NCBI RefSeq assembly: GCF_036174265.1
Contig: NZ_CP108055.1
Span: forward strand, 5,828,001-5,892,000
Length of the DNA stretch: 64,000 nucleotides
Reading direction: 5' to 3'
From: Streptomyces sp. NBC_00285
GTDB lineage: Bacteria; Actinomycetota; Actinomycetes; Streptomycetales; Streptomycetaceae
Below, piece after piece: positions 24,903 to 33,537 of the stretch. Both the position numbers and the translations under genes were made by a program. Numbering within the stretch: the stretch's first letter is position 1; each line of letters opens with the position of its first letter. The notes beneath the pieces were generated by a model that had not been told where the DNA came from, did not search any database, and was given only the letters and a program-made list of their open reading frames with translations.

Positions 24903-27188
24903 TCAGCCGCGCCCGCCTCCGTTGTTGCTGTTTCCGTTCCCGTTGGTCGTGCCCTGGATGAAGCCCTCCGGGATCGAGAAGGTGGGCGTCGGGAAGGTGG
25001 TGTTGCCACCGTCGTTGCCGCCATTGTCGTTGCCGCCGTTGTCGTTACCGCCGTTGTTGTTTCCGGCGGTGTCACCGTCGTTGTTGCCGTCACCCTTGCC
25101 CTTGTCCTTCTTCGGCGGGTCCGGGATGTTGACGAGGGTGAAGTTCGGGGCGTCCCGGCCCTCCAGGGCGCCGCTCATCATGTCGCGCCAGATCGGTCCG
25201 GGGACCTCACCACCGAACACCTTGGAGTGCCAGACGCCGCCGATGGTGATCTGCTGCATCTTGCGCTTGTGAGCGGGGTCGCCGACCCAGACGGCACCGG
25301 CCATGTTCGGGGTGTAGCCCACGAACCAGGCCGCGAAGCGCTCGTCGGTCGTACCCGTCTTGCCCGCGCTGTCACGGCTGGGGCCGAGCCCCGCCTGCGA
25401 GCCCGTGCCGTCCTCGACCACGCCCTTGAGGAGCGTGTTGATGGTGTCGGCGGTGGTCTCCGACATCGCCCGCGAGCAGGTCGACTTCGGAACCTGCAGG
25501 GACTTCGACTTCTCGCCGACCCGCTGGGTGATCGACTCGATGGCGACCGGGGTGCAGTACATGCCGCGCGAGGCGAAGGTCGCGTACGCGTTCGCCATGG
25601 TCAGCGGGGACATCTCCTGGGTGCCCAGGGCGATCGAGGGGGCCTGCTGGATCTTGCCGCCGTCCGCGCGCTCGACACCCATCTTCGCGGCCATCTCCGT
25701 CACCGGGCAGATGCCGATGTCGCTGATCAGCTGCACGTAGTAGGTGTTGACCGACTTCGCGGTCGCGGTCTTCATGTCGTACGGGCCGACCTCGGACTCG
25801 TTCTCGTTGGAGACCGGGACACCCTTCTCGTTCCAGACGTTGCCGCTGCACTCCTGGACCGGTGCCGGATAGTCCATCTCGTACGGCGAGGGGTACATCT
25901 GCGTCGCCGGCGTACCGCCCTCGATGGCTGCCGCGGCCACGATCGGCTTGAACGTCGAACCGGGCTGGTAGCCCGCGCCGCCGCCCATGGACTGGTTGAC
26001 CGAGAGGTTGAGCGTCGTCTCGTTCTTCTTGGTGTTGATGCCGTACGGCCGCGACTGGCCCATCGCCAGGATCTTGCCGGTGCCGGGCTGGACGATGGTG
26101 GCCGCGGTGGCCACGTCGTCCTTCTGGTAGACGTGCTCCTTGATGGACTTCTGTGCCGACTTCTGGGCCTGCGGGTCCATGGTGGTGCGGATCGTCAGGC
26201 CGCCCTGGTTCCAGACCTTGGCCCGGGCCTCCTTGGTCTTGCCGAAGACCGGGTCGGTCAGGAAGACCTCACGGACGTAGTCGCAGAAGAATCCCGCGCC
26301 CTTGACCGCGGTGATGCAGCCGTTCTTGGGCTTGCTGACCTTGAGGCCCAGCGGCTGCTCCTTGGCCTTGTCGGCCTCCGCCTTGGAGACATCGCCGACC
26401 TCGGCCATGCGCTGGAGCACGGTGTTGCGCCGCTTGGTCGCCTCGGCCTCGTCGTTGACAGGGTCGTAGCGGCTCGGGGACTGCACGATGCCGGCGAGCA
26501 GCGCCGACTGCTCCAGGTCGAGGTCCTTCGCGTGCTTCGAGAAGTAGCGCTGGGATGCTGCCTCGACGCCGTACGCCTGCTGACCGAAGAAGGTGATGTT
26601 GAGGTAGTTCTCGAGGATCTTCTTCTTGCCGAGTTCCTCTTCGAGCTGGATCGCGTACTTCAGCTCGCGGATCTTGCGGCCGATGGTCTGCTGGGTGGCC
26701 TCGGCGACCTTCGTCGGGTCGTCGCCGGCCTCCTCCACCGCGACGTTCTTCACGAGCTGCTGGGTCAGCGTGGAGGCGCCCTGCGAGACCCCGCCGCTCT
26801 GCGCGTTCTTGTTCAGCGCGCGCAGGACGCCCTTCAGGTCGACCGCGCCGTGCTGGTAGAAGCGCGAGTCCTCGATCGCGACGATCGCCTTCTGCATGTA
26901 CGGCGAGATGTCCTTGAGCTCGACCACCGTGCGGTCGCGCGAGTACACCGTGGCGATGGTGCCGCCCTTGCTGTCGAGGATCGTGGTGCGCTGACTCAGC
27001 GGCGGCGTCTTCAGGTTGGTCGGGAGCTCGTCGAAACTCTCCACCGACCCCTTGGCCGCGAGCCCCAGCGCGCCGGCCGCGGGCAACGCGATGCCGGCCA
27101 TCACCGCTCCCGCGAGAACACTGACTCCGAGGAACTTGGCGGCCTGCTGCGTGGGCGACAGACCGCCACCCGAGCGCTTCTTCGACAT
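24903..27188 (-). CDS. Bifunctional class A penicillin-binding protein
   Basis: A 761-residue membrane-anchored cell-wall synthase that polymerises lipid II and cross-links peptide stems. The N-terminal anchor is VLAGAVMAGIALPAAGALGL. The glycosyltransferase domain contains AIEDSRFYQHG (catalytic Glu near residue 96) and GGVSQGASTLTQQLVKN. The transpeptidase active site has the serine in PGSTFKPI (about 408-415), SVNTY, and GKTGTT (near 600). The C-terminal 70 residues are Asn/Gly/Asp-rich with NGGNDNGGNDNGG repeats, likely a disordered extracellular tail. It lies upstream of and divergent from wblA, a pairing I recall from S. coelicolor (SCO3580-SCO3579). Confidence 0.92.
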   Translation of the reverse strand: MSKKRSGGGLSPTQQAAKFLGVSVLAGAVMAGIALPAAGALGLAAKGSVESFDELPTNLKTPPLSQRTTILDSKGGTIATVYSRDRTVVELKDISPYMQKAIVAIEDSRFYQHGAVDLKGVLRALNKNAQSGGVSQGASTLTQQLVKNVAVEEAGDDPTKVAEATQQTIGRKIRELKYAIQLEEELGKKKILENYLNITFFGQQAYGVEAASQRYFSKHAKDLDLEQSALLAGIVQSPSRYDPVNDEAEATKRRNTVLQRMAEVGDVSKAEADKAKEQPLGLKVSKPKNGCITAVKGAGFFCDYVREVFLTDPVFGKTKEARAKVWNQGGLTIRTTMDPQAQKSAQKSIKEHVYQKDDVATAATIVQPGTGKILAMGQSRPYGINTKKNETTLNLSVNQSMGGGAGYQPGSTFKPIVAAAAIEGGTPATQMYPSPYEMDYPAPVQECSGNVWNEKGVPVSNENESEVGPYDMKTATAKSVNTYYVQLISDIGICPVTEMAAKMGVERADGGKIQQAPSIALGTQEMSPLTMANAYATFASRGMYCTPVAIESITQRVGEKSKSLQVPKSTCSRAMSETTADTINTLLKGVVEDGTGSQAGLGPSRDSAGKTGTTDERFAAWFVGYTPNMAGAVWVGDPAHKRKMQQITIGGVWHSKVFGGEVPGPIWRDMMSGALEGRDAPNFTLVNIPDPPKKDKGKGDGNNDGDTAGNNNGGNDNGGNDNGGNDGGNTTFPTPTFSIPEGFIQGTTNGNGNSNNGGGRG

Positions 27189-27715
27189 GGGGGCAGCCTA
27201 ATCCGTACTGATGTGTGTTCCGAGGGAGCCCATGTCACGGCACGGCGACGGAAGCGGCACCAGGGCGTCGGAGCGGTTCCACGACGGCAGCCAAGAGGGC
27301 ATGACGACAGGAGCGCTCTACCTTCTCATTCACCGGACACGCGCACAGGCCTTGGCCTAAGCTGCTCTCAACTGTCACAGCAGTAGGGCTACGTATCAAT
27401 ACGTCCGCCGATCCCGAATCGTTGCGGTCGTCCCCATTTTTTTTGGTGGGCACGTGTCCGAATCCGCCTCGTGTGTCATCAGGTGCCCGTTGTGACGCAA
27501 GACAAGTGTCCTGGTTCGCCGGGATAGTCATGTATGTCGCGGGCTCACTCCCCCGGGTGATCTGCCGCTTACGCATAGTCCGTTCGGGCCATTCAAGATT
27601 GGGCCCGAAGGGGGTGTTGCGCTGTGCCTGCCTTCCGTAACGTCCTCAACTGGCAGCGGTGAATATGCCGCTGCCGCCGTGGGGGAGCCTCGATTCGGGA
27701 GAGGACGGCGCCGGT
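27189..27715 (+). promoter_or_regulatory. Long leader and promoter region of wblA
   Basis: There are 527 bases without a gene between the divergent PBP gene and wblA. It contains a T8 run at about 27439-27446 and an inverted repeat ACGTAT-CA-ATACGT at about 27391-27404. Developmental wblA genes are known to have long, regulator-bound upstream regions; no specific BldD or AdpA site could be assigned by eye. Confidence 0.5.
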
Positions 27716-28054
27716 ATGGGCTGGGTAGTCGACTGGAGTGCGCAGGCGGCCTGCCGCACTACCGATCCGGATGAACTGTTTGTTCAAGGAGCAGCGCAGA
27801 ACCGGGCGAAGGCAGTGTGCACCGGATGTCCGGTGCGCACGGAGTGCCTCGCCGACGCGCTGGACAACCACGTCGAGTTCGGCGTGTGGGGAGGCATGAC
27901 GGAGCGCGAGCGCCGCGCACTGCTGCGCAGGCGTCCGACGGTCACCTCGTGGCGCCGGCTCCTGGAGACCGCGCGCGTCGAGTACGAGCGAGGGGTCGGC
28001 ATCCTGCCCCTCGACGACGACGAGGTGTACGAGAACTACTTGGCGGTGAGCTGA
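27716..28054 (+). CDS. wblA: WhiB-family regulator WblA
   Basis: A 112-residue iron-sulfur protein. Four cysteines that hold the cluster are at QAACRTTD and AVCTGCPVRTEC, spaced C-x29-C-x2-C-x5-C. They are followed by the sigma-factor-contact motif GVWGGM and the basic C-terminal DNA-binding stretch RRALLRRRPTVTSWRR. WblA acts with the housekeeping sigma factor in the change from vegetative growth to sporulation and represses antibiotic synthesis in Streptomyces. The ATG at 27716 is preferred over the one at 27659: GGAGAGG lies about 10 bases upstream and the length equals that of known WblA. The position next to the PBP and the two ArsA-like ATPases matches the S. coelicolor locus. Confidence 0.9.
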   Translation: MGWVVDWSAQAACRTTDPDELFVQGAAQNRAKAVCTGCPVRTECLADALDNHVEFGVWGGMTERERRALLRRRPTVTSWRRLLETARVEYERGVGILPLDDDEVYENYLAVS

Positions 28055-28071
28055 GGGGGGCACCCCCCGGT

Positions 28072-29547
28072 TCAGTCCCCGGCAGACTCGGGCAGCTCCG
28101 GTTGCCCGGCCGCGAGCCGGCTTCCGATGTGCCGCAGCCCCGCGAGGTCGTGCACGTCGCCGGGCAGGGCGGCCACTTCGGCCACCGCCACCTCGGGGTG
28201 GCGTGCCGTGAAGCGGTCACGCGTGCGCTGCTCGCGGGAGAGCAGTTGCATACGGTCGGCATGCAGTCTCAACAAGCCTGCCGTGAGCTGGTCGACGGAC
28301 CGGTCGGCGGGGTTGGCGGACCGGTCACCAAGGTCGGCGGACCGCTCCTTCTCCGTGCGCTCCGAGACGGTGTTCTCCGAGTCGGCGGGGGAGCCTTCGT
28401 CAGGAGCCGGTGCTTCGGAAGCGGGAGACTCTGAACTGCCGTACGTGTCGGGAGAGTTACGAAGTCCAGCTTTCCCGCCCTCCTGATCGACAATGCGGGG
28501 CACTTCAAGATTTTCTACGGCCTCGAGATTCTCCGCAGCCTCGAGATTTTCTGCGGCCTCGAGATTTTCCGCGGCGGCGAGTGCCCGCTCGGCCGAGAGC
28601 CGGTCGGCTCCGCTGCCGTGGACCCGGTTGAGCACCAGCCCGGCGAACGGCATGTCCTCCGCGGCCAGCCGCTCCACGAAGTACGCGGCCTCGCGCAGTG
28701 CGTCCCGCTCCGGGGCCGCCACCACGAGGAACGCCGTCCCGGGCGCTTGGAGAAGCTTGTACGTCGCGTCCGCGCGGGTGCGGAAGCCGCCGAAGGTCGT
28801 GTCCATCGCGGCGACGAACGTCTGGACGTCCTTGAGGAGTTGGCCGCCCAGCAGCTTGCCGAGGGTGCCGGTCATCATCGACATCCCGACGTTCAGGAAC
28901 TTCATGCCTGCGCGGCCGCCGAGCTTGGCGGGGGCGGTGAGCAGCCGGATGAGGCGTCCGTCGAGGAAGGACCCGAGCCGCTTCGGGGCGTCCAGGAAGT
29001 CCAGCGCCGAGCGGGACGGGGGCGTGTCCACGATGATCAGGTCCCACTCGTCCCGGGCCCGCAGCTGCCCGAGTTTCTCCATCGCCATGTACTCCTGCGT
29101 GCCCGCGAAGCCCGCCGAGAGCGACTGGTAGAACGGGTTGCCCAGGATCGCGGCCGCCCGCTCGGCGTCCGCGTGCGCCTCGACGATCTCGTCGAAGGTG
29201 CGCTTCATGTCGAGCATCATCGCGTGCAGTTCGCCCTCGCCGTCGACGCCCTTCACACGGCGCGGGGTGTTGTCGAGCGAGTCGATGCCCATGGACTGGG
29301 CCAGCCGGCGGGCCGGGTCGATGGTGAGGACGACGACCTTGCGGCCCCGCTCGGCGGCGCGCAGGCCGAGGGCGGCAGCGGTCGTGGTCTTGCCGACACC
29401 GCCCGAGCCGCAGCACACCACGATGCGGGTCCCCGGATCGTCGATCAGAGGGTCTAGGTCGAGCACGGGTGCGGGGGAGAGGCGGTGCGGGCGGTCCGGG
29501 CGCGAACTCTGGGGGGTTCGGTTGTGCCGGTCGGCGTCCGGGCTCAT
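28072..29547 (-). CDS. ArsA-like ATPase with hexapeptide repeat insert
   Basis: A 491-residue P-loop NTPase of the ArsA/Get3 branch. The deviant Walker A is GSGGVGKTTTAAALGLRAAE (near residues 48-67). The switch regions are VLTIDPARRLAQSMG and IIVDTPPSRSALDFLDAP. The first 35 residues are a basic, proline-rich extension. Between the ATPase body and the C-terminal helices lies a long hydrophilic insert that begins with four copies of AAENLE. The downstream gene overlaps by 4 bases, giving an ATPase pair as in S. coelicolor next to wblA. The substrate is unknown; Get3-like roles in moving membrane proteins or anions are possible but not shown. The wblA gene is convergent with 17 bases between stops. 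Confidence 0.85.
   Translation of the reverse strand: MSPDADRHNRTPQSSRPDRPHRLSPAPVLDLDPLIDDPGTRIVVCCGSGGVGKTTTAAALGLRAAERGRKVVVLTIDPARRLAQSMGIDSLDNTPRRVKGVDGEGELHAMMLDMKRTFDEIVEAHADAERAAAILGNPFYQSLSAGFAGTQEYMAMEKLGQLRARDEWDLIIVDTPPSRSALDFLDAPKRLGSFLDGRLIRLLTAPAKLGGRAGMKFLNVGMSMMTGTLGKLLGGQLLKDVQTFVAAMDTTFGGFRTRADATYKLLQAPGTAFLVVAAPERDALREAAYFVERLAAEDMPFAGLVLNRVHGSGADRLSAERALAAAENLEAAENLEAAENLEAVENLEVPRIVDQEGGKAGLRNSPDTYGSSESPASEAPAPDEGSPADSENTVSERTEKERSADLGDRSANPADRSVDQLTAGLLRLHADRMQLLSREQRTRDRFTARHPEVAVAEVAALPGDVHDLAGLRHIGSRLAAGQPELPESAGD
28506..28577 (-). repeat. Four tandem 18-bp repeats inside the ArsA-like gene
   Basis: Unit GAGATTTTCTGCGGCCTC (+ strand) occurs four times with a few changes, encoding AAENLE x3 and AVENLE. 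The multiple-of-three unit keeps the frame, so copy number can change without breaking the protein. Confidence 0.85.
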
Positions 29548-30521
29548 GACATCCCCTGCTTTCGCAGCTCGGTGGCCAGTTCGTACAGACCTGCCAGGTC
29601 CATGCCCTCGGTCAGCAAGGGCAGTTCGTGCAGCGGCAGTCCCAACTCGCCGAGGACCGCGCGCTGTTCGTGCTCCAGCTCGTACCGCTCGGCGTACTCC
29701 TCGGCCTGCCTGACCAGCGGGCCGACCAGTTTCTCGGCGTTGCCCCCGCGGCGGGCGCCGCCGAGTCCGGCCGAGGACAGCGCCTTCGCCACGGCCGCAC
29801 GCGGGGTGGTCCGTACGAGTTCCAGGTCGGTGCCGTCCAACACCTCCGGGCGCACCATGTTCACGACGATCCGCCCCACGGGCAGGCGGGCGGACCGGAG
29901 TTCGGCGATGCCGTCCGCGGTCTCCTGGACGGGCATCTCCTCCAGGAGGGTGACCAGGTGGACGGCCGTCTCCGGGGATTTCAGCACCCGCATCACGGCC
30001 TGTGCCTGATTGTGTATCGGGCCGATCTTGGCCAGCCCGGCGACCTCGTCGTTGACGTTCAGGAAGCGGGTGATACGGCCGGTGGGGGGTGCGTCCATCA
30101 CGACGTAGTCGTAGCTGAAGCGGCCGGACTTGTCCTTGCGGCGGACCGCCTCGCAGGCCTTGCCCGTCAGAAGGACGTCTCTGAGGCCGGGCGCGATGGT
30201 GGTGGCGAAGTCGATCGCGCCGAGCTTCTTCAGGGCGCGTCCCGCTCCGCCCAGTTTGTAGAACATCTGGAGGTAGTCCAGAAGGGCCAGTTCGGGGTCG
30301 ATGGCGAGGGCGTACACCTCCCCGCCCCCCGGAGCGACGGCGATCTTCCGTTCCTCATAGGGCAGCGTCTCCGTTTCGAAGAGCTGCGCGATTCCCTGGC
30401 GGCCCTCTACCTCGACGAGAAGCGTCCGCTTCCCCTCGGTGGCGAGGGCCAGCGCTAGGGCTGCGGCGACCGTGGTCTTACCGGTCCCGCCCTTACCGCT
30501 GACGACCTGGAGCCTGCTCAC
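29544..30521 (-). CDS. ArsA-like ATPase, second copy
   Basis: A 325-residue P-loop ATPase of the same branch as its downstream partner. Walker A is VSGKGGTGKTTVAAALALAL (residues 7-26), with LLVEVEGRQGIAQLFE as switch I and VVMDAPPTGRITRFLNV as switch II. It is the first gene of the pair; its TGA overlaps the ATG of the next. Two such genes together probably make a heterodimer that mimics the two halves of an ArsA pseudodimer, which is an inference. No signal peptide or membrane helix is present. Confidence 0.86.
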   Translation of the reverse strand: MSRLQVVSGKGGTGKTTVAAALALALATEGKRTLLVEVEGRQGIAQLFETETLPYEERKIAVAPGGGEVYALAIDPELALLDYLQMFYKLGGAGRALKKLGAIDFATTIAPGLRDVLLTGKACEAVRRKDKSGRFSYDYVVMDAPPTGRITRFLNVNDEVAGLAKIGPIHNQAQAVMRVLKSPETAVHLVTLLEEMPVQETADGIAELRSARLPVGRIVVNMVRPEVLDGTDLELVRTTPRAAVAKALSSAGLGGARRGGNAEKLVGPLVRQAEEYAERYELEHEQRAVLGELGLPLHELPLLTEGMDLAGLYELATELRKQGMS

Positions 30522-30670
30522 GTATTCGAGCGTAACCAGTCGGCGGCGAACCTAAGCAAGAGGCTGTGGATAACGCGGGTACGGGCTGTGGGCGAACGGC
30601 GAATCCTGGCCAGGTCACGGCTCATGGGCGGGCGGCGGGCCGTGGTCGGGCAGCGGCTAAAGTCGGCCGC

Positions 30671-30835
30671 ATGACCAAGAAGTGGGAATACTCGACCGTG
30701 CCGCTGCTCGTCCATGCCACGAAGCAGATCCTGGACACCTGGGGCGAGGACGGCTGGGAGCTCGTGCAGGTCGTGCCCGGGCCGAACAACCCCGAGCAGC
30801 TGGTGGCCTACCTGAAGCGGGAGCGGGCGGCGTGA
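30671..30835 (+). CDS. DUF4177 domain protein
   Basis: A 54-residue small protein, MTKKWEYSTVPLLVHATKQI at the start and DTWGEDGWELVQVVPGP in the middle. The KWEY-T-P and W-G-x-x-GWELV patterns are those of DUF4177. It overlaps the RidA gene by 4 bases (GTGA), so they are co-translated. The function of the family is unknown. Confidence 0.85.
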   Translation: MTKKWEYSTVPLLVHATKQILDTWGEDGWELVQVVPGPNNPEQLVAYLKRERAA

Positions 30836-31299
30836 GCGCGGTCGAGGAGCGACTCGCGGAGCTGGGGCTGACGCTGCCGGCGGTCGTGCCGCCGTTGGCC
30901 GCGTATCAGCCGGCCGTGCAGTCGGGGGTGTACGTGTACACCTCGGGCCAGCTGCCCATGGTCGACGGCAAGCTTCCCGTCACCGGCAAGGTGGGCGCGG
31001 AGGTCACGGCCGAGGAGGCGAAGGCGCTGGCCCGCACCTGCGCGCTGAACGCGCTGGCGGCGGTGAAGTCGGTCGTGGGGGACCTGGACAGGGTCGCGCG
31101 CGTGGTGAAGGTCGTGGGGTTCGTGGCGTCCGCCCCGGACTTCACGGGCCAGCCGGGTGTGATCAACGGCGCGAGTGAGCTGCTGGGCGAGGTGCTCGGC
31201 GTCAAGGGCGTGCACGCGCGGAGTGCGGTGGGTGTCGCGGTGCTTCCGCTGGACGCGCCGGTCGAGGTCGAGGTGCAGGTGGAGCTCACCGAGGTGTGA
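30832..31299 (+). CDS. RidA (YjgF/YER057c/UK114) family protein
   Basis: A 155-residue protein of the RidA superfamily. The conserved features are VYVYTSGQLPMVDGKLPVTG (about residues 33-52), NALAAVKSVVGDLDRVARVV, and HARSAVGVAVLPLDAPVEVE. RidA proteins are trimers that hydrolyse reactive enamines and imines formed by PLP enzymes. The catalytic arginine of the RidA subfamily should be in the final HARSAVGV segment, where an Arg is present. It is probably an Rid1-7-type member. It follows the DUF4177 gene with overlap. Confidence 0.87.
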   Translation: MSAVEERLAELGLTLPAVVPPLAAYQPAVQSGVYVYTSGQLPMVDGKLPVTGKVGAEVTAEEAKALARTCALNALAAVKSVVGDLDRVARVVKVVGFVASAPDFTGQPGVINGASELLGEVLGVKGVHARSAVGVAVLPLDAPVEVEVQVELTEV

Positions 31300-31678
31300 T
31301 GCCTGCGGGTGCCCGCGGGTGCCTGCGGGTGCCTGCGGCGGTCTGTGCGGGTTGGTGGGGGCGGGCGTTTTTTGCGCAGTTCCCCGCGCCCCTGATGCCT
31401 GCGGCGGCCTGTTTCGGTTCGGTGGGGGCTCGTGTAGCGCGTGCGGGTGCGGTGGGTGGGTCGGGGCTGGGGTGGGGGGTGTCCGTCCTCGGTCCGGCGG
31501 CTCGGTTCCTTGAAGAGTGCTCGGTGACTGACGCCGGCCGCTGCGGGCGGGCACCCCCCACCCCGGCCCCTTCGCGCCGCCGGCGGCCGCCGGCACGTCG
31601 TGGCGTGCGACTTCACCCGCCGATCCCCTCACGGGCCCGGCTCTCGAACATCCGCGCCCCACGAGTTAGCCTCCGCCC
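31300..31678. other. Intergenic region with short G-rich repeats
   Basis: No gene is seen. The stretch 31303-31340 repeats TGCGGGTGCC-like units. At 31374-31394 is a copy of the GCGCAGTTCCCCGCGCCCC element found at 742-826. A degraded hairpin terminator for the RidA gene is likely. Confidence 0.5.
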
Positions 31679-32545
31679 ATGGCAAACGGGCAGTGGTACC
31701 CAGCGGAGTGGCCGGACCGTATCCGCGCACTCGCGGACGGCACGCTCCAGCCGGCCGTGCCGAAACGCGCGGCCACCGTGATGCTGCTGAAGGACACGGC
31801 GACCGGGACCGTCGTGCACATGCTGCGCAGACGTGCCTCCATGGCCTTCGCGGGAGGCGCGTACGCCTATCCCGGCGGCGGTGTCGACCCCCGTGACGAC
31901 GACCACCAGATCCACTGGGCGGGCCCCACACGCGCGTGGTGGGCGACTCGGCTCGGGGTGGACGAGACCACGGCCCAGGCGATCGTCTGCGCGGCCGTTC
32001 GGGAGACCTACGAGGAGGCGGGCGTCCTGCTCGCCGGGCCGACGCCCGATTCGGTCGTCGGGGACACGACGGGCCCCGAATGGGAGGCCGACCGTGCCGC
32101 TCTCGTCGCCCGGGAGCTCTCCTTCGCCGAGTTCCTGGAGCGCCGGGGCCTCGTCCTGCGCTCGGATCTGCTCGGCGCCTGGACACGCTGGATCACGCCC
32201 GACTTCGAACCCCGTCGCTATGACACGTGGTTCTTCGTCGCCGCCCTCCCGGAGGGCCAGCGCACCCGCAACGCCTCCACGGAGGCCGACCGCACCGTGT
32301 GGATCCGGCCCCAGGACGCGGCGGAGGGCTACGACAAGGGCGAGCTGCTGATGATGCCGCCCACCATCGCCACCCTGCGGCAGCTCACCGCCCACGGTGC
32401 CGCCGACGCGCTCGCCGCCGCCGCCGACCGCGACCTGACCCCCGTCCTCGCGCGGGCCCGGCTGGTGGACGACGAGATCGTGCTCTCCTGGCCGGGACAC
32501 GACGAGTTCACCAAACACATCCCGACCGGTGGAGCCTCCGCATGA
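31679..32545 (+). CDS. Nudix hydrolase
   Basis: A 288-residue enzyme. The Nudix box is spread over GGAYAYPGGGVDPRDDD and AAVRETYEEAGVLL (the RE-x-x-EE-x-G core, near residues 110-122), with a long insertion between the strand and the helix that carries the box. N-terminal TVMLLKDTATGTVVHMLRR is the usual first strand. The length and insertion resemble the NUDT19-like CoA/acyl-CoA diphosphatase group rather than MutT. The downstream MBL-fold gene begins in its stop codon (ATGA). Confidence 0.86.
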   Translation: MANGQWYPAEWPDRIRALADGTLQPAVPKRAATVMLLKDTATGTVVHMLRRRASMAFAGGAYAYPGGGVDPRDDDHQIHWAGPTRAWWATRLGVDETTAQAIVCAAVRETYEEAGVLLAGPTPDSVVGDTTGPEWEADRAALVARELSFAEFLERRGLVLRSDLLGAWTRWITPDFEPRRYDTWFFVAALPEGQRTRNASTEADRTVWIRPQDAAEGYDKGELLMMPPTIATLRQLTAHGAADALAAAADRDLTPVLARARLVDDEIVLSWPGHDEFTKHIPTGGASA

Positions 32546-33372
32546 CCGACGCCGCAGCCCTGCCCGGCCGGCCACGGGACGGGGTTCTCGCGGGCCCCGC
32601 CACCGCACGGGCCGTCAACGTTCTCGCGCCCAACGCCTCCGCGATGACCCTGGACGGCACCAACACGTGGATCCTGTCGGAGCCCGGCTCCGAGCTCGCC
32701 GTGGTCGTGGACCCCGGTCCGCTCGACGAGGGGCACCTCCGTGCCGTCGTCGACACGGCCGAGGCGGCCGGCAAGCGCGTCGCCCTCACGCTGCTCACCC
32801 ACGGCCACCCCGACCACGCCGAGGGCGCCGCCCGATTCGCGGAACTGACCCGCACCGCGGTGCGGGCCCTGGATCCGGCGCTGCGGCTGGGGGAGGAGGG
32901 CCTGGGCGCCGGGGACGTGGTCAACGTCGGAGGGCTGGAGCTGAGGGTCGTTTCGACGCCCGGGCACACCGCCGACTCGCTGTGCTTCCATCTCCCGGCC
33001 GATCAGGCCGTCCTGACCGGTGACACCGTCCTGGGGCGCGGGACGACCGTGGTGGCCCATCCTGACGGCCGCCTGGGCGACTACCTGGACTCGCTGCGGC
33101 GGCTGAGGTCGCTGACGGTCGACGACGGCGTCCACACGGTCCTGCCCGGCCACGGGCCTGTCCTGGAGGACGCCCAGGGCGCCGTCGAGTTCTATCTCGC
33201 GCACCGCGCCCACCGGCTCGCGCAGGTCGAGACGGCCGTGGAGAACGGCCACCGGGCACCCGAGGCCGTCGTGGAACGCGTGTACGCGGATGTAGACCGC
33301 TCACTCTGGCCGGCCGCCGAGCTGTCGGTGCGGGCGCAGCTGGAGTACCTGGAGGAGCACGGGCTCATCTAG
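32542..33372 (+). CDS. MBL-fold metallo-hydrolase (LACTB2/glyoxalase II-like)
   Basis: A 276-residue metallo-beta-lactamase fold protein. The zinc ligands lie in LLTHGHPDHAEGA (HxHxDH, about residues 90-102), VVSTPGHTADSLCF, LTGDTVLGRG and VLPGHGPVLED. The N-terminal NASAMTLDGTNTWIL and C-terminal helices (VYADVDRSLWPAAELSV) are those of the LACTB2-like group, which includes RNA- and thioester-hydrolysing members. It is translationally coupled to the Nudix gene, and its last codons enter the left arm of the 27-bp inverted repeat. Confidence 0.87.
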   Translation: MTDAAALPGRPRDGVLAGPATARAVNVLAPNASAMTLDGTNTWILSEPGSELAVVVDPGPLDEGHLRAVVDTAEAAGKRVALTLLTHGHPDHAEGAARFAELTRTAVRALDPALRLGEEGLGAGDVVNVGGLELRVVSTPGHTADSLCFHLPADQAVLTGDTVLGRGTTVVAHPDGRLGDYLDSLRRLRSLTVDDGVHTVLPGHGPVLEDAQGAVEFYLAHRAHRLAQVETAVENGHRAPEAVVERVYADVDRSLWPAAELSVRAQLEYLEEHGLI

Positions 33373-33537
33373 GGCCCCTTCTGATGGATCTCCGCGGCGT
33401 CGCGACGCCCGGCACGCTCCCTCGACGCACGGTGTGAAGGGCCAGGTGGCTCCGCCACATGACCCTTCACACCGCACGCCGAGCGCACGCACCGAACGCC
33501 GCTCCTTCTCCCGCGGAGATCCATCAGAAGGGGCCCT
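33371..33537. repeat. 27-bp perfect inverted repeat with a nested hairpin
   Basis: Outer arms are 33371-33397 and 33511-33537, identical in inverted orientation (core GGGCCCCTTCTGATGGATC). Inside, GGTGTGAAGGG (33431-33441) pairs with 33463-33473 and GTGGC-TCC-GCCAC is at the centre (33446-33458). The element fills the gap between two convergent genes and includes the last codons of the nucleotidyltransferase gene. It may be a bidirectional terminator or a small palindromic mobile repeat. Confidence 0.85.

Noticed and set aside
30560-30575. TTATCCACAG-type DnaA box near the ArsA-like gene
   Set aside because: Isolated site in a short intergenic gap; oriC would need many boxes and dnaA/dnaN.
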